This document shows, in pieces, positions 28,167 through 37,690 of a stretch of 64,000 bases of DNA. How positions within the stretch are numbered: the first letter of the stretch is position 1; each line of letters starts with the position of its first letter. The notes beneath the pieces were generated by a model that saw only the letters and a list, made by a program, of their open reading frames with translations, made no database searches and was not told where the DNA came from. The position numbers were made by a program, and so were the translations under genes. This stretch comes from Fidelibacterota bacterium 408169 (GTDB lineage: Bacteria; Fidelibacterota; Marinisomatia; Marinisomatales; TCS55), in NCBI GenBank assembly GCA_002256485.1, contig NNSG01000001.1:128017-192016 (forward strand), given 5' to 3'.

Positions 28167-28256
28167 GGAGAGGTGTCCGAGTGGCTTAAGGAGCACGCTT
28201 GGAAAGCGTGTGTGCGTTTGCGCGTACCGAGAGTTCGAATCTCTCCCTCTCCGCCA
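28167..28256 (+). tRNA. tRNA-Ser (GGA)
   Basis: Class II tRNA. Acceptor GGAGAGG pairs with CCTCTCC, anticodon loop TTGGAAA (anticodon GGA) sits on stem ACGCT/AGCGT, with a long variable arm and encoded CCA. Confidence 0.95.
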
Positions 28257-28276
28257 GTATTTATTAGTAATAATAA

Positions 28277-28366
28277 GGAGGCGTGGCAGAGCGGTTGAAT
28301 GCACTGGTCTTGAAAACCAGCAAGGGTTTACGCCCTTCAGAGGTTCGAATCCTCTCGCCTCCGCCA
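28277..28366 (+). tRNA. tRNA-Ser (UGA)
   Basis: Class II tRNA. Acceptor GGAGGCG pairs with CGCCTCC, anticodon loop CTTGAAA (anticodon TGA) on stem CTGGT/ACCAG, long variable arm, encoded CCA. A GC-rich element follows directly after the CCA. Confidence 0.95.
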
Positions 28367-28405
28367 ACCTGCGTCCCGCTTGCGGTGTCTTCGTTCGGTG
28401 GGCCA
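28367..28405 (+). repeat. GC-rich element abutting the tRNA-Ser 3' end
   Basis: A 39-bp segment starting ACCTGCGTCCCG directly after the encoded CCA and ending GGGCCA, so GCCA is repeated at both borders. It is a decayed relative of the 41-bp element after the tRNA-Ser at 48409 (shared ACCTGCGTCCCG and TTCGGT boxes). The palindrome is imperfect here. Confidence 0.65.
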
Positions 28406-28442
28406 ATCTTTAATTACAATAAAATTGTAAACGAAATTGTGG

Positions 28443-28483
28443 AGCTAATCTATTCTTTTCAATGTGAAAATTGATTAGCTTTT
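28443..28483 (+). terminator. hairpin between tRNA-Ser pair and gltX
   Basis: AGCTAATC (28443-28450) pairs perfectly with GATTAGCT (28473-28480), and TTTTC-AATGT-GAAAA pairs within it. TTTC follows. It most likely ends the tRNA transcript, but it finishes only about 9 bases before the gltX ATG, so it could also mask that ribosome site. Confidence 0.55.
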
Positions 28484-28489
28484 CTATAT

Positions 28490-29908
28490 ATGTCTGACAT
28501 AAAAAACCCTAAAGTCCGTTTTGCTCCAAGCCCTACAGGGCAATTGCATTTAGGTAGCGCACGGACTGCACTTTTTAATTTCCTATACGCAAAACACCAT
28601 CGTGGTACTTTTTATCTTCGTATCGAAGACACAGATAAAGCACGATCCAAGCAAGAGTTTGTTGAACAAATATGTACATCCATGGAATGGTTAGGGTTAA
28701 AATGGGATGGTGAACCATTATTTCAATCGACACGTCTTAATGAATATCATGACGTCGTACAAACTTTATTGGAAAATAATACAGCTTACAGGTGTTTCTG
28801 CTCGAAAGATGTTTTGGAAACGGCACGTGCAGGAGGATCGTACCAGTATCCCGGAACATGTCGAGATTTATCGGAAGAAGATATAATGATGCATATGAAT
28901 TCCGGAAAAGGGTTTGTTGTACGGTTACGTGTACCTGAAGGTGAAACACATTTTGATGATATGATTTATGGAACCGTCCACGTAAAACATGATGAAATTG
29001 ATGATTTTATCATTGCCCGATCGAATGGAAACCCCACCTATAACTTGGTTGTTGTTGTAGATGATCATGAAATGGAAATATCCCACGTCATACGGGGTGA
29101 AGATCATATTAGCAATACACCTAAACAGATTTTGATTTACAATGCTATGGGTTTTACAGTCCCGGAGTTTGCTCATTTACCCATGATTTTAGGTCCGGAT
29201 AAGAAACGTTTGAGTAAACGTCATGGAGCTCTGGGAGTTCAGCAATTCAAAGATGACGGTTATTTACCGGATGCCTTATTAAATTATCTTGCTCTCCTTG
29301 GTTGGAATCCTGGATCTGATGATGAAATATTTACGCTAGATGAATTAATTGCTTCATTTGAAATGAGCCACGTTCATAAAAAGGGTGCAGTTTATGATGA
29401 ACAAAAACTTTCTTGGATTAGTGGCCAACATATGTCTCGCTTGGGAACGGCCAAAATTCTGGAAGGTATTCATGCAATTAATGGCGATTGGGGAGAAGGA
29501 TTTGAAACTCAATATTTATACGAAGTTCTAGAACAACTAAAACTGCGCTCAAAATCATTACGAGATTTTATCGATCAATCTTCATATTTTTTCAGCGATC
29601 CAATATCCTATGATGAAAAATCAGCCAGAAAAAATTGGAAGGATGATACTACCAGCCAGATTATGAATGATTATAAAAAGCGTATAGACTCACTTGAACT
29701 TTGGGATGCAGATGTTATTGAAGCATCTTTGAGAAAAATAGCAGAGGAAAATAATTTGTCTGCTGGAAAATTAATACATCCAACTCGTTTAGCATTGAGC
29801 GGCATTTCCAGCGGTCCATCGTTATTTACATTGATGTCCATACTCGGGAAGGAGGTATGTATACGCAGATTAACTAAAGCATTAGACATATTTCCATTAG
29901 AATCATGA
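28490..29908 (+). CDS. gltX: glutamyl-tRNA synthetase
   Basis: A 472-residue class I aminoacyl-tRNA synthetase that charges tRNA-Glu. The ATP-binding signature is [19 protein letters not shown] at about residues 13-31 and the KMSKS-equivalent is KKRLSKRHG at about 237-245; [10 protein letters not shown] is also typical. Length matches bacterial GltX. The gene stops in an ATGA overlap with glnS, giving a Glu/Gln charging pair. Because glnS is present, tRNA-Gln need not go through the mischarging route. Confidence 0.97.
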   Translation: MSDIKNPKVRFAPSPTGQLHLGSARTALFNFLYAKHHRGTFYLRIEDTDKARSKQEFVEQICTSMEWLGLKWDGEPLFQSTRLNEYHDVVQTLLENNTAYRCFCSKDVLETARAGGSYQYPGTCRDLSEEDIMMHMNSGKGFVVRLRVPEGETHFDDMIYGTVHVKHDEIDDFIIARSNGNPTYNLVVVVDDHEMEISHVIRGEDHISNTPKQILIYNAMGFTVPEFAHLPMILGPDKKRLSKRHGALGVQQFKDDGYLPDALLNYLALLGWNPGSDDEIFTLDELIASFEMSHVHKKGAVYDEQKLSWISGQHMSRLGTAKILEGIHAINGDWGEGFETQYLYEVLEQLKLRSKSLRDFIDQSSYFFSDPISYDEKSARKNWKDDTTSQIMNDYKKRIDSLELWDADVIEASLRKIAEENNLSAGKLIHPTRLALSGISSGPSLFTLMSILGKEVCIRRLTKALDIFPLES

Positions 29909-31584
29909 ACGAAAACAAACATCGTCATTTTATACAACGCATTATCGATGAAGATAATGTGACGGGCAAGTTTGATAACCGTGTTCAAACACGTTTTCCT
30001 CCAGAACCAAACGGTCACTTGCATATTGGTCATGCGAAAGCCATTTGCTTAGACTTTGGTATCGCCAAAGAATATGGAGGGAAATGCAATCTGCGTTTTG
30101 ACGATACTAATCCTATTGCTGAAGAAGAAGAATATGTAGATGCAATTCAGGAAGATGTTCATTGGTTAGGATTTGAATGGGATAAGCTGTGTTTTGCTTC
30201 AGACTATTTTCAGCAAATGCACGATTATGCAGTTCAATTAATTAATCAAGGCGATGCCTATGTGTGTGATTTGTCTGCGGATGACATTCGGCAAACAAGA
30301 GGAACTCTTAAAAAACCAGGTAAAGACAGCCCTTTTCGCAAGAGGTCAATTGAAGAAAACGTGGATCTGTTTAAACGTATGAAAAATGGAGAATTCCCGG
30401 ATGGTAGCCGTACACTAAGGGCAAGAATAGATATGGCTCATCCAAATCTGAATATGCGTGATCCAGTCATTTATCGCATTATGCATGCAACTCATCACAA
30501 TACGGGAAATAATTGGTGTATTTATCCAATGTACGACTGGGCACACGGTCTAGAGGATTCGATCGAAAATATTACACATTCATTGTGCACCACAGAATTT
30601 GAAGACCATCGTCCAATTTATGATTGGTTTTTGGATCGATTAGATGTTTACCACCCACAGCAAATCGAATTCGCCAGATTGAATTTGAGTTATACTCTTA
30701 TGTCCAAGAGAAAATTGAAGGATTTGGTTAATGGTGGTTATGTAAATGGGTGGGATGATCCGCGAATGCCCACATTGTCTGGTATGCGTAGAAGAGGGTA
30801 TGTACCAAGATCAATACGTAAATTTATGGATGAAGTGGGAATCGCAAAGCGAGAGAATGTTATGGAAATTGCAAAACTGGAAGCAATTTTACGTGATGAA
30901 TTGAACAAATGTGCTGAACGCAGAATGGCTGTTCTGAACCCATTGAAAATCATCATAACAAATTTTGATGAAAATAATGTTGAAGAATTAGATGCGATAA
31001 ATAATCCGGAAGATGAATCTGCCGGAAGTAGAAAGGTTCCATTCAGCCGTGAATTATATATAGAACAAGACGATTTTATGGAAAATCCGCCCAAGAAGTT
31101 TTTCCGTTTAGCTCCCGGCAGGGAAGTACGTTTACGTTATGCATATTTTATTACGTGTAATGAAGTTATAAAAAATGAGCAGGACAATATTATTGAATTG
31201 CATTGTACATATGACCCGGCAACAAAGGGAGGTTCGGCACCGGACGGCAGGAAGGTAAAAGCCACAATTCATTGGGTGTCTGCAAATGATTCCATGAATG
31301 CTGAAGTGCGATTATATGATAGATTATTTTCAGTCCCGAATCCAGCAACTTCGAAAAATTTCGAAGATGTAATAAATCCCGATTCATTAAATATATTAAA
31401 TGAATGCAGACTTGAGCCTTCTCTTTCAAAGGTAGAGATCGGAGAACACATCCAATTTGAAAGATTGGGATATTTTTATAAAGATCCGGATTCTACAACA
31501 GAAAAACCGGTATTTAATCGGACAGTCCCATTAAGAAATACATGGGCAAAGCTGGAAAAGCAACAACAAAGTCAAAACAATTAG
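29905..31584 (+). CDS. glnS: glutaminyl-tRNA synthetase
   Basis: A 559-residue class I synthetase charging tRNA-Gln directly. HIGH motif: [20 protein letters not shown] (about 31-50). KMSKS-equivalent: LMSKRKL (M266). Also RFDDTNP, and the C-terminal anticodon-binding beta barrels with the TYDP...[14 protein letters not shown] region. The start ATG overlaps the gltX stop. Acquisition of GlnS in bacteria is patchy, so its pairing with gltX is informative for lineage. Confidence 0.97.
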   Translation: MNENKHRHFIQRIIDEDNVTGKFDNRVQTRFPPEPNGHLHIGHAKAICLDFGIAKEYGGKCNLRFDDTNPIAEEEEYVDAIQEDVHWLGFEWDKLCFASDYFQQMHDYAVQLINQGDAYVCDLSADDIRQTRGTLKKPGKDSPFRKRSIEENVDLFKRMKNGEFPDGSRTLRARIDMAHPNLNMRDPVIYRIMHATHHNTGNNWCIYPMYDWAHGLEDSIENITHSLCTTEFEDHRPIYDWFLDRLDVYHPQQIEFARLNLSYTLMSKRKLKDLVNGGYVNGWDDPRMPTLSGMRRRGYVPRSIRKFMDEVGIAKRENVMEIAKLEAILRDELNKCAERRMAVLNPLKIIITNFDENNVEELDAINNPEDESAGSRKVPFSRELYIEQDDFMENPPKKFFRLAPGREVRLRYAYFITCNEVIKNEQDNIIELHCTYDPATKGGSAPDGRKVKATIHWVSANDSMNAEVRLYDRLFSVPNPATSKNFEDVINPDSLNILNECRLEPSLSKVEIGEHIQFERLGYFYKDPDSTTEKPVFNRTVPLRNTWAKLEKQQQSQNN

Positions 31585-31618
31585 CATTGGCAAAATGGAA
31601 AAAATCCACCTAATTTGA

Positions 31619-32920
31619 ATGCTTATGCGGACGTCCATTAAATCAATTATTTCAGGAATGACTCTTTTTACTGTCCTCCAGGCCGGCCCATCTGTTTATT
31701 TATATATCATCAAATTTGATAATGTTACACAGGAATCATCTATCGACTGGCTTGGCCAGGGCTTTGTAGATATGCTCAATGCCAAACTTACGGATGTTTC
31801 AAAATTGCGTTTACAAGATCAACATGATCTTGAAGCGATCATGAATAATCGTTCACTCTTACTCCATCAACCTCGTGGCTCCAGAAATTTTTTACTGTTG
31901 GGGAAATTTGAGCGTAAACTGGACGACATTAAAATAAATCTACAACTGGTAGATATCGCCACATGGAAAGAAGCTGATCGTCGTAAAATTTCAGGTAATT
32001 ACAATGAAGTTTCTGAATTGAATTTGAAATTAACTTTAACTGTAGAAACAATGTTAACTTCATTTATACCCGTGGATAAAAAGAAAAAATCCATCTATCC
32101 AGAATTTTCAATTGACAAATCACCAACTAAAAAATCATCTATTTTTAGTGATACAAAAGATGTCAGTAGAGATATTGATATGGCCATTGATGAATTAGAA
32201 AAAAGTATGGATCTTGTCATAGGTGCAAGAAGCCTGCCTTCAAAAGATGAATCTTTTAAAGAGGGTGAAGAATGGGTTTTGGATTTAGGGAATAGTTCCC
32301 AACCCAGTTATAATCCTGAAAATGACGCCAATACGTTAATGCTCACAAATGTTTTAGATGATTTGATGTCCAGTCCTTACAATGTAAATATTAAGAAACC
32401 AACATTTGAGTATGATGAAGAAAATACAAAAAAAATGAATGTGAATCTCCAAATAGAATATTCCTTAAAAGAACATGTTATTTCTGATATGCTTAAATCG
32501 TTGCCTTATACTGGTTTGAAACAAACCGGTTCATTAATGATATTTGATTTCAATAAGGAAAAGTTCAATCTTTCTGATGCATTACATGAGAAAATCCGCT
32601 ATGGACAATACAGAGCAATCCCTGTTATTTCTTTTTTAAATGAATTTAAAAAACCGGTTGTTTTAATTGTGGATACACCTGAAGCTGCTATTCATCAACT
32701 TGAATCTGCGAACGTTCATTATTTCACCGTTCATAAATTTTCACCACTCATTGACTTTACTATTGGAGGTTGGTCATTGCAGGTTGCCATGGAATCGGTG
32801 AAAATACCTGTTACATATACGTTTAGTTTACCCATACCTACAGCAGACAGCATTCGCAGAGTGAGTTTGAAGTTTGTTCCTGAGACAGAACTGTCTTCTT
32901 TCTTACAGTCTCTTCTGTAA
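31619..32920 (+). CDS. exported protein with FlgO/CsgG-like N-terminal part
   Basis: A 433-residue protein with a leader (about 1-25, ending LQAG). The segment SIDWLGQGFVDMLNAKLTDV followed by LRLQDQHDLEAI resembles the nucleotide-free fold seen in FlgO/CsgG-type and related signalling proteins, where a total-activity domain is assembled from multiple chains. About residues 130-250 are charged linker. No catalytic motif is visible. It heads a run with thioredoxin-like, barrel and Omp28-like genes, so an envelope role is likely. Alternative start at the second Met (31625). Confidence 0.55.
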   Translation: MLMRTSIKSIISGMTLFTVLQAGPSVYLYIIKFDNVTQESSIDWLGQGFVDMLNAKLTDVSKLRLQDQHDLEAIMNNRSLLLHQPRGSRNFLLLGKFERKLDDIKINLQLVDIATWKEADRRKISGNYNEVSELNLKLTLTVETMLTSFIPVDKKKKSIYPEFSIDKSPTKKSSIFSDTKDVSRDIDMAIDELEKSMDLVIGARSLPSKDESFKEGEEWVLDLGNSSQPSYNPENDANTLMLTNVLDDLMSSPYNVNIKKPTFEYDEENTKKMNVNLQIEYSLKEHVISDMLKSLPYTGLKQTGSLMIFDFNKEKFNLSDALHEKIRYGQYRAIPVISFLNEFKKPVVLIVDTPEAAIHQLESANVHYFTVHKFSPLIDFTIGGWSLQVAMESVKIPVTYTFSLPIPTADSIRRVSLKFVPETELSSFLQSLL

Positions 32921-32996
32921 GTATCATAATATATTTAACCGTATCTTTAGTAAATCTTTTTAATAGAGAAATCCAATTGAATACAATAAGAAATTT

Positions 32997-33512
32997 ATGA
33001 AGAGACTTATTATCTTAAGCATCCTTTGGGGGGCTTTGTTACACGCAGAACTCTTGAATGATTCAACAATTCCTAATCTTTCATTCAAAATATTGGATGG
33101 TGGTGAAGTTTCTTTGGATGAATTATTGAAAGATGGTCCTATTTTAATCGACTTTTGGGCTACATGGTGTGCACCATGTAAAAAAGCAATGATTCATCTC
33201 GAACGATTTCAACAAAAATACAGTAAAGATGGATTTAATGTTTTAGCTGTTAGTACAGATAGCCCAAAAAGTTTATCTAAGGTTAAAAGTTATATTCGTT
33301 CAAAAAAATACTCATTTATTGTGGCATTGGATCCTAATCAGCAAATTGCGCAAAAATTAAATGCAACACTCCTTCCAACGTCTTTACTCATCAATCAAAA
33401 CAAAGAAATTGTTTGGTTTCATCAAGGCTATATTCCCGGGGATGAAGTTGAAATAGAAAAGCAAATTTTAGCTGTTTTGGATTACAAAAAAGCCAAGGTT
33501 AAGTCTGAGTGA
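32997..33512 (+). CDS. TlpA/ResA-like periplasmic thioredoxin
   Basis: A 171-residue thiol-disulfide oxidoreductase. It has a signal peptide (about 1-17, ending LLHA) and a thioredoxin fold with active site FWATWCAPCKKAM (Cys58 and Cys61); the cis-Pro loop is LLPTSLLI. It acts in the periplasm on disulfides or peroxides. Its stop overlaps the downstream barrel gene by ATGA, and the Omp28-like selenoprotein gene follows, making a plausible reductant/partner set. Confidence 0.88.
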   Translation: MKRLIILSILWGALLHAELLNDSTIPNLSFKILDGGEVSLDELLKDGPILIDFWATWCAPCKKAMIHLERFQQKYSKDGFNVLAVSTDSPKSLSKVKSYIRSKKYSFIVALDPNQQIAQKLNATLLPTSLLINQNKEIVWFHQGYIPGDEVEIEKQILAVLDYKKAKVKSE

Positions 33513-35278
33513 AATATTTATTTTTTTTCTTTAGTTTCATTACAATATTAGTTGGTCAGATGTCTTTTTCAGGAAATGTAATTACACGCATTGGAGAAAC
33601 CAGAACTGGATATTATTATAATGAGTCATTAATTAATAACCAGATTCAATTCGGAAGATTTAATAGCTGGTTGCAATTTGAATTCAGTGATCCACCAGAA
33701 TTGGGTCGAAAATTCAATGGATTAAGGAAACTTCGCCTTGAATATATAAATGGTCCTTTGCAAATAAATCTCGGAGATATGTATGAAATATGGGGGAGAG
33801 GATTGATCCTGAATTCTTTAGATGATCAGACTATTGACAGGGATACTGGGATTCGCGGAATTGCTTTAAAATATAAAACTGATTCATTTAATATCCACTT
33901 TCTCACAGGTCGAAATGATTTTTCATTTAGTACAATTTATTCACCAGGTTACGATAGTCGTGTTCCAAACTATACAGCTTCACATAACATTTATGGTGCA
34001 AATACAGAATGGCTAATAAATAATCATTTAGCTGGATTTACTTTTCTTCAATCCAAAGAATTACATCCAGTTAATACATTTCCTGTTGATACACTTGATA
34101 TAAAGAATCGTCTAATAGGTGCCCATTATATTTATAATAACAGTTTTTTTGACTTATATGTAGAATATTTAAAAAACTGGTCTACAACCTTGAATCAGGA
34201 CAAAAATAAATACGATAATCATATTGATGGCAGAGGATTTTACGGGAATATAAATTTCTATTTTTCTTTATTTTCAATCAATTTAGAATACATCAATTAT
34301 CGCTTTGGAACGTTAAATCCTACAAATAGATGGAATAATGTAGACAATTATGGTATGTCGTTAGAATTTCAAAATCCTCCTCTTGCAAACCTAATTCATT
34401 CAACGACTCTTTTAAATAGAGTGTCACATCAAACTGATTTTAATAATGAGATTGGTTATAAGTTGGATATTCTGGGGTCAATTACGGACAATTATGAATA
34501 TTTAGGTTCTGTTTCCCAATCTAGCCGATCCCACTCTTGGGTTATGAATGACGATTATTCATGGGAAAAAGAAGGAGATTACGCAAGAATTCCACTATCA
34601 AAACCTACTGCAACACCCTTTAATACAATCTATGGAGAAATTACAGGATACTTTATGAATTACGCACTTCATCTAAAAGCAGGTTTTGCGTTTTCAGAAG
34701 ATATTATAGATCTAATCTTATATTCTAAAACAGATACAAGTAAAAGTTTGAATTATACCTATCAGTCTGCTAAAACATTACCGTTACATACGACTTACAC
34801 ATTTTCAAACGGTTGGAGTATAGATGTAAAAATAGAGACACAGTGGCTTAAAAAGGGTTTATGGCGTTATAGAGAAATGAATGGAACCATAATAGCTGAT
34901 AGTTTAATCAGTGAATTTTATGATGAAAATGGTAAACAAATAGATATACAAAAAAATACATTTATCAGTATGAGTATTGGAAAAACTCCCAAATGGACAG
35001 TAGCGTTTACACTAGATAATACATCCATTAGCGAAATATCATTCGGGGCACCTTCCGATGATGTGAAAACCAGTTCTAATTCATTGGAAGATTTTCTTGG
35101 ATTGGATAGGGATAAAAACTGGGTAAATATAGAATTTGCTTACAATGTTACATCATCTATTAGAATGTCGCTGATGTATGGATCATTAAAAGGCGGTTTA
35201 CTATGTGCAAATGGAGTCTGTCGTTTCATCGAGCCGTTTGATAATGGATTTAAAATGGGTTTAACTGCAGCATTTTAG
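33509..35278 (+). CDS. predicted outer-membrane barrel protein (DUF6029-like)
   Basis: A 589-residue protein with a signal peptide (about 1-16) and alternating aromatic beta strands to a terminal Phe (GLTAAF), typical of an outer-membrane barrel. The segment NLGDMYEIWGRGLILNSLDD recalls DUF6029 proteins of Bacteroidota; that match is from memory and tentative. It overlaps the thioredoxin gene by 4 bases, so the two are probably coupled. Function unknown. Confidence 0.7.
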   Translation: MKYLFFFFSFITILVGQMSFSGNVITRIGETRTGYYYNESLINNQIQFGRFNSWLQFEFSDPPELGRKFNGLRKLRLEYINGPLQINLGDMYEIWGRGLILNSLDDQTIDRDTGIRGIALKYKTDSFNIHFLTGRNDFSFSTIYSPGYDSRVPNYTASHNIYGANTEWLINNHLAGFTFLQSKELHPVNTFPVDTLDIKNRLIGAHYIYNNSFFDLYVEYLKNWSTTLNQDKNKYDNHIDGRGFYGNINFYFSLFSINLEYINYRFGTLNPTNRWNNVDNYGMSLEFQNPPLANLIHSTTLLNRVSHQTDFNNEIGYKLDILGSITDNYEYLGSVSQSSRSHSWVMNDDYSWEKEGDYARIPLSKPTATPFNTIYGEITGYFMNYALHLKAGFAFSEDIIDLILYSKTDTSKSLNYTYQSAKTLPLHTTYTFSNGWSIDVKIETQWLKKGLWRYREMNGTIIADSLISEFYDENGKQIDIQKNTFISMSIGKTPKWTVAFTLDNTSISEISFGAPSDDVKTSSNSLEDFLGLDRDKNWVNIEFAYNVTSSIRMSLMYGSLKGGLLCANGVCRFIEPFDNGFKMGLTAAF

Positions 35279-35344
35279 ACATACAACTTTTATTATTAAG
35301 ATAAATGTGATAATTTTGTCCTAATTAACTACACAGTTCAATTA

Positions 35345-37078
35345 ATGAAAATAAAAACTATATTTTTCTTTCTTATCATTTCTTCACTTCTTTTTGGAGC
35401 AAGCAAAAAAGCACTTAGTGAATTAATAACATCCACTACGTGACCATCGTGTGCTGCTGCGGAGCAACAGCTTCACAATTATACAGATCCAAATCACTCT
35501 TCTTATGTTGGAGATGATGCAGAATCAAACTGGATTCAAATACATTACCATGTATGGTGGCCTGCACCTGGAAACGATCCTTTTTATTTATATAATTCAT
35601 CATTGAACCAAACACGTAATAATTATTACGGTAATAATTATACACCCCATATGTTCACTGGAGGTGATGATTCTGGTTCCAGCCCGTCAACTTGGCGGTC
35701 CCATGCACTGAATATGATAGGAAATGAAACACCTGTTACGATTGAATTAAGTGGTGGAATTGATGGTTATGATGTGGATGTAAGTGTGCTTATATCAAGT
35801 GAATATGATATATCTTCTCAACAGACACGATTATTTATTGTTTCAACAATGGATTCAGTTTATTATGATGGATATAATGGCCTTTTACATCATCAAGCTA
35901 CAATTATTGAAATGTTAACATCCAACTCTGGAGATGATATTACTTTGGACGGCACCAATGATGTGCAACTGAATTACGAATGGACAATGGACTCTAACTG
36001 GCCAAACTTGAGTACGGTTCAATGGGATATCAGCGATTTGAATATTGTAGCATTCGTTCAGAATTATTCAACCAAAGAAGTCTATCAAGCTGAAATTGCT
36101 CGAGCAAATGAAATGAATAATGATACGGATGAAGATGGCATTGATAATTCAGATGATAATTGTCCAGACGTTTATAATCCTGATCAAGCAGACATTGATG
36201 GAGATAGCGCAGGCGATGCATGCGACGCGTGCGATAATTTAAATGTGTATGTGCTAGGAAATGTAACAGGTGATGTAACTGATAATGCTCCTGTTATTGA
36301 TTTATTTGATGTTTTATATTTATTGGATTTAGTGCTTGATGATAATTATCCTGGTTGTTCAGTGGAAGCTGCAGATTATAATATTGATGGAATTATTAAT
36401 TATTTAGATGCCATTTTTATCGTTCAGGATATCTTAAATCCCGGCGATCTAAACTCCAGAGAATATGACGCTGGGGCTGGTCATCTAGAATTAGGAAGGA
36501 CAGAAGAAAACACACTAATTACATTTTCTAATGAACTGCAGATAAGTGGATTTCAAATTGATTTAGATATTGATGCAATTGCAGAAATGGATCAATTAAT
36601 TGTTCCTGATGGATGGATTATTAAAACACATCAAAATAATGATCGTTTACGAATTGTTGGTATTGACTTTTCCGGACAAAATCCACAGAATGAAATTAAT
36701 CTCACTATTCCATGTAATGTAAATTCCATTGACGAAATAAACGCATGTTGTCCAACCGGTCAACAGATTAATTTCAGTAATAAATCAACAATTGATCGAA
36801 TAGAAGTTTCTCAAAATGTTAGCTTGGGTCAATTATATCCGAATCCATTTAATCCTGAAATTACAATTCCCATATCCCTGCCTTATGAAATGTCCACTCA
36901 AATTAAGGTGTATGATGTTCAAGGGAGATTGGTAGAAACATTGGTAAATAATGATCATATGACTGCCGGTCATCATGTTGTGAAATGGAATGCTGAATCA
37001 TTTTCATCCGGAATTTATTTTATACGTATTCAAACTCAAATGGGTTCGGATGTTCGAAAAGCATATTTAATAAAATAA
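35345..37078 (+). CDS. Omp28-like secreted selenoprotein with UxxC motif (TGA at 35441)
   Basis: Reading from ATG 35345 and taking the in-frame TGA at 35441-35443 as selenocysteine gives 577 residues: signal peptide (about 1-19), an Omp28/thioredoxin-like domain with motif U33-P-S-C36 preceded by LITSTT, then HYHVWWPAPGNDPFY and NNYTPHMFTGG typical of that family, calcium-type repeats (DTDEDGIDNSDDN at about 260), a dockerin-like pair (about 308-363) and a T9SS-like end (LYPNPFNPE at about 496). The frame is otherwise open. A hairpin follows the TGA. Conventional calling begins at TTG 35603 and loses the active site. A nonsense mutation is the alternative, but TGA at exactly the first position of a CxxC site, plus a second selenoprotein at 54726, argues against it. 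Confidence 0.82.
35452..35469 (+). promoter_or_regulatory. candidate bacterial SECIS hairpin of the Omp28-like selenoprotein
   Basis: TG.TGCT (35452-35458) pairs with AGCA.CA (35463-35469), with one C-A mismatch and loop GCGG (35459-35462). The loop starts 16 bases after the TGA and begins with G, within the distance and loop rules I recall for bacterial SECIS elements. The stem is short, so the support is moderate. Confidence 0.5.
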
Positions 37079-37109
37079 ATTCACTAAAAACATTACCAGA
37101 TTTCGTAAT

Positions 37110-37138
37110 AGGGAGCATAAATTTGCTCCCTGTTTTTT
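37110..37138 (+). terminator. intrinsic terminator after the selenoprotein gene
   Basis: AGGGAGCA/TGCTCCCT, an 8-pair stem with a 6-base loop, followed by GTTTTTT. It ends the redox cluster before the tRNA genes. Confidence 0.9.
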
Positions 37139-37155
37139 ATCAGTTTAGATGATTT

Positions 37156-37226
37156 TGGGGCATCGTCTAATGGCAGGACAGCGGATTCTGGTTCCGCCGG
37201 TTGGGGTTCGAATCCCTGTGCCCCAG
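37156..37226 (+). tRNA. tRNA-Gln (CUG)
   Basis: Acceptor TGGGGCA/TGCCCCA, anticodon loop TTCTGGT (anticodon CTG) on stem GCGGA/TCCGC, and a T arm with TTCGAAT. No CCA encoded. Confidence 0.93.
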
Positions 37227-37305
37227 CTTATTGACTTGAGATTGGCTGAAAATTATTTGTGGGGTGGTACTACTCACTAGTTACCATTTACCACTCACCA
37301 AAAAT

Positions 37306-37379
37306 GCGCCCGTGGCTTAATTGGATAGAGCACCTGGCTACGGACCAGGGGATTGGGGGTTCGAATCCTCCCGGGCGTA
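37306..37379 (+). tRNA. tRNA-Arg (ACG)
   Basis: Acceptor GCGCCCG/CGGGCGT (terminal G-U), anticodon loop CTACGGA (anticodon ACG, to be read as ICG after deamination of A34 by TadA) on CCTGG/CCAGG. The tadA gene is in this window at 47836. Confidence 0.95.
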
Positions 37380-37389
37380 CATTTTTCAT

Positions 37390-37461
37390 GGCTCGTTCGT
37401 CTAGGGGTTAGGACGCCGCCCTCTCAAGGCGGTAACACGGGTTCAAATCCCGTACGGGCTA
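37390..37461 (+). tRNA. tRNA-Glu (CUC)
   Basis: Acceptor GGCTCGT/ACGGGCT, anticodon loop CTCTCAA (anticodon CTC) on CCGCC/GGCGG, T arm ACGGG-TTCAAAT-CCCGT. No CCA encoded. Confidence 0.93.
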
Positions 37462-37690
37462 CATATCTCCACAAAATGATCAATTAGATGAAGTGTTATT
37501 ATTTGATTCAATACAATTGTGTTTTACATCACTTTTGAGTTTTGGGTTTATATAATATATATTAATATACTTATTTATGAGATTGATTCACATCCACTGC
37601 AAATTATATATTATACCGTTGAATAATATCCCCAGAGGTAAGGGGTAAAGCGAATAAGTACGTTTAAATGAAAATCGTATTGAGGTAACT
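37462..37690 (+). other. AT-rich spacer upstream of the acidic protein gene
   Basis: Holds a TATAAT hexamer near 37550 in a very AT-rich stretch and a small CCCC...GGGG hairpin near 37630-37650. GAGGTAACT precedes the ATG at 37691. There is no gene and no known RNA family. Confidence 0.3.

Noticed and set aside
28158-28474. ORFs on both strands over the two tRNA-Ser genes
   Set aside because: They are translations of tRNA sequence and of the GC-rich element.
35603-37078. Gene starting at TTG 35603
   Set aside because: This start only reflects the in-frame TGA at 35441. The signal peptide and active site lie upstream in the same frame, so the gene begins at 35345.
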